A DNA stretch of 64,000 nucleotides, from contig ML664152.1 of the NCBI GenBank assembly GCA_007570785.1, positions 5,884,683-5,948,682 of the forward strand, read 5' to 3'. Below the pieces are notes generated by a model that saw only the letters and a list, made by a program, of their open reading frames with translations, made no database searches and was not told the DNA's origin. This document shows, piece after piece, positions 56,608 through 64,000 of the stretch (position 1 is the stretch's first letter; every line of letters starts with the position of its first letter). This stretch comes from Antilocapra americana. Lineage: Eukaryota > Chordata > Mammalia > Artiodactyla > Antilocapridae. Both the position numbers and the translations under genes were made by a program.

Positions 56608-59306
56608 TGGACTGGGTGAATTTAATCCAGATGACCATTATGTCTACTACTGTGAGCAGGAATCCCTTAGAAGAAATGGAGTAGCCATCATAGTAAACAA
56701 AAGAGTCTGAAATGCAGTATTTGGATGCAATCTCAAAAATGACAGAATGGTCTCTGTTCATTTCCAAGGCAAACCATTCAGTGTCACAGTAATCCAAGTC
56801 TATGCCCCAAGCAGTAATGCTGAAGAAGCTGACGTTGAATGGTTCTATGAAGACCTACAAGACCTTTTAGAACTAACACCCAAAAAAGATGTGCTTTTCA
56901 TTATAGGGGACCAGAATGGAAAAGTAGAAAGTCAAGAAACACCTGGAGTAACAGGCAAAGTTGGCCTTGGAGTACAAAATTAAGCAGGAAAAGGCTAATA
57001 GAGTTTTGCAAAAGAATGCACTAGTCATAGCAAACATCCTCTTCCAGCAAGACAGGAGAAGACTCTACACATGGACAAAACCAGATGGTCAACATCAAAA
57101 TCGGATTGATTATATTCTTTGTAGCCAAAGAGGGAGAAGCTCTATACAGTCAGCAAAAACAAGACCAAGAGCTGACTGTGGCTCAGATCATGAACTCTTT
57201 ATTGCCAAATTCAGACTTAAATTGAAGAAAGTGAGGAAAACCACTAGACTCTTTAGGTATGACCTAAATCAAATCCCTTATGATTATACAGTGGAAGTGA
57301 GAAATAGATTTAAGGGACTAGATCAGATAGAGTGCCTGATGAACTATGGACGGAGGTTTGTGACATTGTACAGGAGGCAGGGACCAAGACCATCTCCAAG
57401 AAAAAGAAATGCAAAAAAGCAAAATGGCTGTCTGAGGAGGCCTTACAAATAGCTGTGAAGAGAAGTGAAAATCAAAGGAGAAAAGGAAAGATATTCCCAT
57501 TTGAATACAGAGTTCCAAAGAATAGCAAGGAGAGATAAGAAAGCCTTCCTCAGAGATCAATGCAAAGAAATAGAGGAAAACAATAGAATGGAAAGACTAG
57601 AGATCTCTTCAAGAAAATTAGAGATACCAAGGGAATATTTTGTGCAAAGATGGGCTCAATAAAGGACAGTAAATGGTAGGAACCTAATAGAAGCAGAAGA
57701 TATTAAGAAGAGGTGGCAAGAATACATAGAAGAATTGTACGGAAAAGATCTCCACAACCCAGATAATCACGATGGTGTGATCACTCACCTAGAGCCAGAC
57801 ATCCTGGAATGCAAAGTGAAGTGGGCCTTAGGAAGCATCATTACGAACAAAGCTAGTGGAATTCCAGTTGATCTATTTCAAATCCTAAAAGATTATGCTG
57901 TGAAAGTGCTGCACTCAATATGCCAGCAAATTTGGAAAACTCAGCAGTGGCCACAGGACTAGAAAATGTCAGTGTTCATTCCCATCCCAAAGAAAGGCAA
58001 TGCCAAAGAATGCTCAAACGACTGCACAATTGCACTCATCTCACATGCTACCAAAGTAATGCTCAAAATTCTCCAAGCCAGGCTTCAGCAATACATGAAC
58101 CATGAACTTCCAGATGTTCAAGCTGATTTTAGAAAAGGTAGAGGAACCAGAGATCAAATTGTCAACAGCTGCTGGCAAAAAAGCAAGAGGGTTCCAGAAA
58201 AACATCTATTTCTGCTTTATTGACTATGCCAAAGCCTTTGACTGTGTGTATCACAATAAACTGTAGAAAATTCTGAAAGAGATGGGAATACCAGACCACC
58301 TGACCTGCCTCTTGAGAAACCTGTATGCAGGTTAGGAAGCAACAGTTAGAACTGGACATGGAACAGACTGGTTCCTAATAGGAAAAGGTGTACATCCAGT
58401 CTGTATATTGTCACCCTGCTTATTTAATTTACATGCAGAATACATCATGAGAAACACTGAGCTGGATGAAGCACAAGCTGGAATCAGGATTTCCAGGAGA
58501 AATATCAATAACCTCAGGTATGCAGATGACACCACCCTTATTGCAGAAAGTGAAGAAGTACTAAAGATCCTCTAGATGCAAGTGAAAGAGGAGAGTGAAA
58601 AATTTGGCTTAAAGGTCAACATCGAGAAAACTAAGATCATGGCATCTGGCCCCATCACTTCATGGGAAATAGATGGGGAAACAGTGGAAACAGTGGCTGG
58701 CTTTATTGTTTTGGGGTCCAGAATCACTGCAGATGTTGATTGCAGACATGAAATTAAAAAAAAAAAACTCCTTGAAAGGAAAGTTATGACCAACCTAGAC
58801 AGAATATTAAAAATCAGAGACATTACTTTGTCAACAAAGGTCCATCTAGTCAAGGCTATGGTTTTTCCAGTAATCATGTATCGATATGAGAGTTGGACTG
58901 CAAAGAAAGCTGAGCACCGAAGAATTGATGTTTTTGAACTGTGGTGTTGGAGAAGACTCTTGAGAGTCCCTTGGACTGTAAGGAGTTCCAACCAGTCCAT
59001 CCTAAAGGAGATCAGTCCTGGGTGTTCATTGGAAGGACTGATGCTGAAGCTGAAACCCCAGTACTTTGGCCACCTCATGTGAAGAGCTGACTCATTCGAA
59101 AAGACCCTGATGCTGGGAAGGATTGGGGGCAGGAGGAGAAGAGGATGACAGAGGATGAGATGATTGGATGGTATCACCGACTCAATAGACATGGGTTTGG
59201 GTAAACTCTGGGAGTTGGTGATGGACAGGGAGGCCTGTTGTGCTCCGGTTCATGGGGTTGCAAAGAGTCAGGCACAACTGAGCTACTGAACTGAATTGAA
59301 CTGAAT
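56608..59306 (+). mobile_element. BovB (RTE-clade LINE), 2.7 kb, 5'-truncated and decayed
   Basis: This is the longest element in the window. It lacks roughly the first few hundred bases of a full BovB (about 3.2 kb) and keeps the rest through the 3' UTR, ending in the CTGAACTGAATTGAACTGAAT terminal repeat near 59286. It lies on the plus strand inside an antisense L1. BovB supplies the enzymes that move the Bov-tA and BOV-A2 SINEs, whose 3' ends copy its own. BovB is known to have entered ruminants by horizontal transfer from a reptile-like source. No clear target-site duplication was seen. Confidence 0.96.
56625..59082 (+). pseudogene. BovB ORF2 remnant: endonuclease plus reverse transcriptase
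   Basis: The order is an AP-type endonuclease and then reverse transcriptase. Endonuclease motifs seen are a VIQVYAPSSNAEEADVEWFY stretch, GDQN (family GDWN) near 56908, and GSDHELF near 57180 (the SDH motif). In the reverse transcriptase, IDYAKAFDCV is at about 58216-58246 and YADDTT, carrying the catalytic aspartates, at about 58518-58535. The C-terminus has FELWCWRRLLRVPWT near 58940. The frame is broken by a stop near 56981, a frame change near 57320, TAG at 57961 in place of Trp, a deletion near 58175, TAG near 58264, and an early TGA at 59080-59082. It cannot make a working protein. Confidence 0.93.
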
Positions 59307-59432
59307 ATTCCATTGTGTATATGTACCATATCTATTTTATCTAGTCATCTGTAGATGGACACTTAAGTTGTTCCCATTTCTTGGTTATAGTAAATAGTGC
59401 TGCAATGAACACTGGGGTATAGACATGTTTTA
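59307..59432 (-). mobile_element. L1 3' end, antisense, right part (split by BovB)
   Basis: It resumes exactly where the segment ending at 56607 stops and continues with the atgaacactggggtatag step of ORF2 to about 59430, where the L1 is truncated. Confidence 0.83.
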
Positions 59433-60004
59433 ATATGAAATGTATGTGAGAAATAATTTTTGCAGTGGTTTAAAATTCATCTTAACCATGCCTCAGGTGT
59501 TTAGAAAACAAAATGTGTGATATTTCTAAACATAGTCTCAATTTGTTACACATAGAATTTAACTTAATGTAGGTGAGCCTGTGAACTGACTCCATCGGTC
59601 TCTAACATGTTATTTGCTCACATAGAATTTAGATTTTTAAAGGGAGGAATTCTGGGGGAAGAAGACCATAACCCCCAAAAGGATTTCAAACATGCTCTGT
59701 CTTCTCCTTCCATATTATTTTTCCTCCTATGGGTGAAGCTCCACCTTGATAGAAAGAATAGCCCTTTTCTAAATAGGAACCTAAGCCTAGGCATGAGACA
59801 ATACACTCCCTCTGAACTTCCCCTCAAGTTTGCTTCCCAGTTCATGGTTAATTACATCTATCATATTTATTTGACCTTCATAAACACACTGAAAATCTTT
59901 TTTGGTTGGTTAGATAAGGACACAAACACTTTAGTTGATGAAGTTATTAATAAGCTATTCTAAATCAACATTTTATAAATATTTGTGATCATCATCATCA
60001 ATAT

Positions 60005-60440
60005 GATCATTATAAATTGATTGCTACATGCCAGGCACTTTGTTCATTTTGCATCCGTTATCTAAGTATTAATATTTAACCCTCATAACAACCCAAGGAG
60101 GAGAAGGCAATGGCACCCCACCCCAGTACTCTTGCCTGGAAAATGCTATGGATAGAGGAGCCTGGTAGGCTGCAGTCCATGTGGTCGCTAGAAGTTGGAC
60201 ACAACTGAGCGACTTCATGTTCACTTTTTACTTTCATGGATTAGATGAGGAAATGGCAACCCACTCCAATATTCTTGCCTGGAGAATCCCAGGGACAGGG
60301 GAGCCTGGTGGGCTGCCGTCTACGGGGTCGCACAGAGTTGGAGACGACTGAAGTGACAACCCAAGGAAATTTCATGTTGAGTAATGGTCCTAGTCCACAT
60401 CAGGAATGGATCACTGAGCTGGAGTTCAAACTCAGAGCTG
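60005..60440 (+). repeat. MIR SINE split by a BOV-A2
   Basis: The left part, 60005-60099, has gctacatgccaggcactttg and accctcataacaaccc. The right part, 60356-60440, has gagctggagttcaaactcag. The BOV-A2 at 60100-60355 interrupts the MIR. Confidence 0.72.
60100..60355 (+). mobile_element. BOV-A2 SINE (dimer of BovB-derived units)
   Basis: Unit 1 at 60100-60215 (gagaaggcaatggcacccca), a linker with CACTTT-like sequence, and unit 2 at 60248-60355 (ggaaatggcaacccactcca). An exact 12-bp duplication, acaacccaagga, lies at 60088-60099 and 60356-60367. Confidence 0.95.
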
Positions 60441-60496
60441 ACTAGCTTTCTCACACTACATTCTTCCTTAAAATTATTGGTACATCTTGACTTTGT

Positions 60497-60676
60497 TGTT
60501 ATTTAGTTGCTTAGTTGTGTCTGACTCTTTTTTGACCCCATGGACTATAGCCCACCAGGCTCCTCTGTCTATGGGATTTCCCAGATATGAATACTGGAGT
60601 GGGTTGACATTTCCTTCTCCAAGGAATCTTAACAACCCAAGGATTGAACCCAGCTCTCTTCCTTGGCAGGTGAATA
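60497..60676 (-). mobile_element. Bov-tA SINE
   Basis: Antisense: gttgttatttagttgcttag to ttccttggcaggtgaatact; part of the head is lost where it meets the next SINE. Confidence 0.9.
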
Positions 60677-60682
60677 CTTTGA

Positions 60683-60880
60683 AAGTGAAATTGAAAGTTG
60701 CTCAATCATGTCCAACTCTTTGCAACCCCATGGACTATACTGTCCATGGAATTCTCCAGGCCAGAATACTGGAGTGGGTAGCTGTTCCCTTCTCCAGGGG
60801 ATCGTCCCAACCCAGGGATTGAACTCAGGTGTCCTGCATTGCAGGTGGATGTTTTACCATCTGAGCCACCAGAGAAGTCT
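60683..60880 (-). mobile_element. Bov-tA SINE
   Basis: Antisense: gtgaaattgaaagttgctca to gagccaccagagaagtc. Inserted in or beside the head of the previous SINE. Confidence 0.92.
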
Positions 60881-60903
60881 ACCACTGAGCATATCTTGGT
60901 TAG

Positions 60904-61118
60904 GGCTTCCCAGGTGGCACTAGTGGTAAAGAACCTACCTGTCAGTGCAGGAGTTGCAAGAGATGTGGATTTGATTCCTGGGTAGGGAGGATCTCCTGGA
61001 AGAGGGAGCAAAACCTTACTCCAGTATTCTTGCCTAGAATCCCATGGACAGAGGAGTCTGGTGGGCCATGGTCCATAGGGTCACAAAGAGTCAGACATGA
61101 CTGAAGTGACTTCGCCTG
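60904..61118 (+). mobile_element. Bov-tA SINE, near complete
   Basis: gggcttcccaggtggcacta to gacatgactgaagtgacttc. Opposite in direction to the two SINEs before it, with only a 23-base gap. Confidence 0.93.
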
Positions 61119-62627
61119 CTCGCACATATCTTTACTAAGTGCCTTCAAATGGAGATGCTTCTGTAGAAATACAGGGATGTTTTCAATAATGTCCCCTCTC
61201 CTGAGAGGTTTCTAGTCTAGCTGGTGAGTGAAGCAGAATTTACACAAAGATGAACCATGATGGGGGAATAAAGCAGCCTAGAGTATTAAATAATTAATAG
61301 CATAAGAGTAGTTTACATCCCTTAAACAATGAGGAATGGAATGAAAGGCCAAGGAAACTTGAAACTACCCAAACTGCATAGGTGGACAGTTTTGCATGCA
61401 AAGGTAAGCACATTTATTAAGATACATGTTGGTAATTTGACTGAAGACAATGTAGTTCAAATAATGACTAAGATGAAGGTGACAGAAAGTGCCTGACTTT
61501 GGTCTACAAACATTGGCAAGGGGTGGGGGCCAGTTCCATTCCAGGAGAAGCCTCCCTGCCACATCTAATTAGATTTCTACCAGAGAAGGCATCTCACTGT
61601 CCCAGTTAACTCTGAAAGATGGGATGTACCACCCTTGTGATCTTCTGAAGGGCACTGACTTGAATGTTAAAATGCAAGTCAAGGCAGAGTTTGCAGGGTT
61701 TAACACAGAAAAACTCAGGAGAGCACCAGAAGGGCTGACTGACATACTCCTGCCCCAGGAAATGAAAATGTGACTTCATTGCTCGTGGCCCTTTGAAAGA
61801 GGATGGGTGCCTCGCTGCTGGAGAAGCTTCTGAGAGCCTCAGATGCTCTACACAATCCAGGATGGAGGACAGGAGCTGTCTGTTTGGGATGATGGGCAGT
61901 ATTTTTTTTTTTTTTTTTTTGTAGAACTGCGTGTCTTCAAATGATCTTGAGAGCCTGCGGAGTGTCTTTGCAGGTGGTTGGGCTGCTTACTGTTGACTCA
62001 CCTGCTCTGGTGTCTGCAGGAGCCAGGCTTCCTGGGGGTCTCCTTACACAGACTCTCAGAGGACACGTCATGAGCAATGTTTCCCTTTGTCTCTGATGGA
62101 CTTGGACCCCCCTTCTCATGCACAGGCACGCATGTATGCAGACTCACAAACAGCCCCCCACTCCCTGTCTTTGCCTGCACAAGCCTTAAGGTCATCATTA
62201 TTTATTATGTCTGGGGGAATGCTGCCATCGCCCGTGACAACCATGATTAATGATAATGTGCAAACCTGAGGTAATTTGCTGACATATTAGATCTTTGTGA
62301 GGCACCAGAATGGAAGCAGCATTTTTCAAATTCTGCTCTGCCGGAGCCCTGGGGGCTGCACTGGCTGCTGGTGGGAGGGGAGAGCAGCAGCTCCCGAAGT
62401 TGCTGCTCCATTTTTAGTTATGTGTTTATTTGCTTATCATTATTGTTAATTTTTTAGATGAAGAAGAGTGTGTTCTACTAAAAAAAAAATGTTAGACAAC
62501 AATGAGATAGAAGAGTCTGTGCTGAAAGGAGCATACCAAGGATATTCTTGGACCATTTCCTGGAACCTTCTAGATCTGTCTTTATGTGTTATTAGTTTGA
62601 TTATTATCTATATTTGTTTGCATGTAG
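61119..62627. other. Unique stretch with a T-run
   Basis: A T-run of about 19 at 61902-61920 is not followed by recognisable retroelement sequence. 62150-62290 has several A/T homeodomain-like cores (attaatgataat), which alone mean little. Confidence 0.5.
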
Positions 62628-62846
62628 TTTGTTATTTAGTTGCTCAGTTGTGTCCCATGTTTTGCAACGCCTTAGATTCCTCTACCCTGAAATTCCTCTA
62701 CACCAGGTTCCTCTACCCATGGGATTTCCTGGGTGAGAATGCTAGAGTGGGTTGTCATTTCCTCCTCCAGGGAATATTCCCCACCCGGGGATCAAACCCA
62801 CGTCTCTTGTATTGACAGGCAGATTCCTTACCACTGAGCCACCTTG
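62628..62846 (-). mobile_element. Bov-tA SINE with local duplication
   Basis: Antisense: gttgctcagttgtgtcccat to ttaccactgagccacctt. The segment gattcctctaccctgaaatt is an extra, slightly changed copy of the neighbouring ttcctctaccc step. Confidence 0.88.
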
Positions 62847-62992
62847 AATCTACCCCTTCATTTATAGTTACTGATTATTTTCAGGGGTAGATTCCCAGTA
62901 AGCTTCATAAGGCATTGCAACATTTATTTACTTCAAATTGCACACTTGATATAACCTTAATCATCATCCAAAGGAATATGTCCCTCTTGGGC

Positions 62993-63533
62993 TTCCCTTA
63001 GCTCAGTTGGTAAAGAATTCACCTGCAATGCAGGAGACCCCAGTTCAATTCCTGGGTTGGACTACTCTGTGGCTCAGCTGGTAAAGAATTCAGGAGAGGG
63101 CAAGGGTGGGATGATATGGGAGAATGGCATTAAAACATGTAACTTATTATATGTGACATCAATCACCAGCCCAGGTTTGATGCTTGATACAGGGTGCTCA
63201 GGGCTGGTGCACTGGGATGACCCAGAGGGATGGAATCGAGAGGGAGGTGGGAGGGGGGTTCTGGAAGGGGAACACATGTATACCCATGGCGGATTCATGT
63301 CAATGTATGGCAAAACCAACACGATAATGTAGAGAAAATAAATTAATTAATTAAACAAAAAGAATTCAGCTGCAATATGGGAGACATTGGTTCGATCCCT
63401 GGGTTGGCAAGATCCCCTGGAGAAGGGAAAGGCTACCCATTCCAGTATTCTGGTCTGGAGAATTCCATTGACTATATAGTCCATGAGGTTACAAAGACTC
63501 GGACACCACTGAGCAACTTTCACTTTCACTTCT
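62993..63533 (+). mobile_element. Dimeric Bov-tA SINE split by an L1
   Basis: Unit 1 at 62993-63060 (gggcttcccttagctcagtt), unit 2 from 63061 (ctgtggctcagctggtaaag), which resumes after the L1 at about 63370 and ends gcaactttcactttcact. Confidence 0.9.
63094..63358 (+). mobile_element. L1 3' end inserted into a Bov-tA dimer
   Basis: Sense L1 3' UTR of 265 bases with the G-rich tract near 63240-63260 and tail 63337-63358. The 11-mer aaagaattcag is present at 63083-63093 and 63359-63369. The SINE sequence is interrupted between those points and resumes afterwards. Confidence 0.93.
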
Positions 63534-64000
63534 ATGCATGCAGGTCAAGAGATCTTTCTATTTCAGTCTGGCCAATAAGTTCACAGCCATTAACTGAGAG
63601 GACCTGGCAGTTCTTTCCAGAATATAAACTGAGTGACTATGGCTGCTTTTTAGCAAGGTCTCTGCCAGTTTGGTAAACTGCCTCTTGATTCCTCCCAAAT
63701 GGCAGTGATGTTTCTGATCAAATAAATTTGTGCTGCATGTGAACTGTCTTGTTTGCTGAGAAGTAGGTTCACAGCCCACCAACAGAGCCGACCTGGATGA
63801 CCTTTGCAACAAAAATATCAAGGCTCTTCTGTGTGTGTGCTAATGAGCCTGGGAAGCTGTGCTTTCTCTTCTTTCCTGCTTCATGGAGATGCACGCTATT
63901 CTGCACCAAGCTTCTGCATTGTGCACACAGATCCAGGGAGAGGTAGCACTCCCCAAATTCTTGAAGGAGACAGACTCGCAGACACACAGAGTAATTGTTT
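63534..64000. other. Unique stretch to the window edge
   Basis: Nothing recognised. Confidence 0.5.

Noticed and set aside
58572..59192. 206-codon minus-strand open frame, the longest in the window
   Set aside because: It is the antisense shadow of the BovB C-terminal coding region; the plus-strand frame carries the family motifs.
61902..61920. T-run of about 19 as a sign of an antisense retroelement
   Set aside because: The sequence to its right does not resemble L1, a SINE or a processed gene copy that I can identify.
1..64000. CRISPR arrays, bacterial operons, phage or plasmid features
   Set aside because: The repeat content is ruminant throughout. No regularly spaced repeats, ribosome binding sites or dense coding were seen.

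Overview
This window reads as intergenic or intronic nuclear DNA of a ruminant, most likely a bovid. The evidence is the repeat content: about 27 Bov-tA/BOV-A2 SINEs, about 10 CHR-2-type (tRNA-Glu-derived) SINEs, eight BovB (RTE) LINE pieces, and several copies of the L1 3' UTR typical of cattle and sheep. BovB plus the Bov-tA/BOV-A2 families together are diagnostic of ruminants. I cannot tell cattle, buffalo, sheep and goat apart from the sequence alone. There are no bacterial-type operons, no CRISPR array, and no long open reading frame outside LINE remnants.

Layout. 1-5.4 kb is mostly unique sequence with one SINE and old L2/MIR-type debris. 5.4-14.7 kb holds an old antisense L1, a possible signal-peptide first exon (6926-6991), a degenerate GGAT repeat, a 5'-inverted (twin-primed) L1 at 11.4-12.8 kb, and a tiny tRNA-Gly 5'-half insertion at 13.84 kb. 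14.4-20.8 kb is a SINE cluster with GT/AC microsatellites and a MER20-like DNA element. 20.8-22.9 kb is unique and contains a CpG-dense block (21930-22360), the best candidate regulatory element here. 23-36 kb carries several young truncated L1s (23.3, 26.7, 31.4 and 35.5 kb), a triple nest of SINE/BovB/L1 at 26.4-26.9 kb, and more BovB ends. 36-49 kb has inverted-repeat DNA transposon remnants, a split MER-type element, an L2 antisense block broken by two SINEs (43.5-44.75 kb), and a likely solo ERV LTR beside a perfect 17-bp hairpin (46.3-46.9 kb). 49-56 kb has more SINEs, a BovB split by a SINE, and a second inverted-repeat DNA element. 56.6-59.3 kb is the longest element, a decayed 2.7 kb BovB with recognisable endonuclease and reverse transcriptase motifs, inserted into an antisense L1. 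60-64 kb has a MIR split by a BOV-A2, a SINE cluster, a poly-T run, and a dimeric SINE split by a young L1.

How the parts relate. I see no set of genes acting together. The biology is retrotransposition in layers: ancient L2/MIR/MER elements, then L1 and BovB, then BovB-dependent SINEs, then young L1s. Target-site duplications give the order in many places. I found no convincing new gene system. The most unusual items are the tRNA-Gly half insertion with 12-bp duplications, two independent twin-primed L1s that both break at the same ORF2 site, the CpG-dense block, the 17-bp perfect hairpin, and the possible signal-peptide exon. All repeat names rest on recognition by eye; boundaries without a stated duplication are good to about 10-30 bases.
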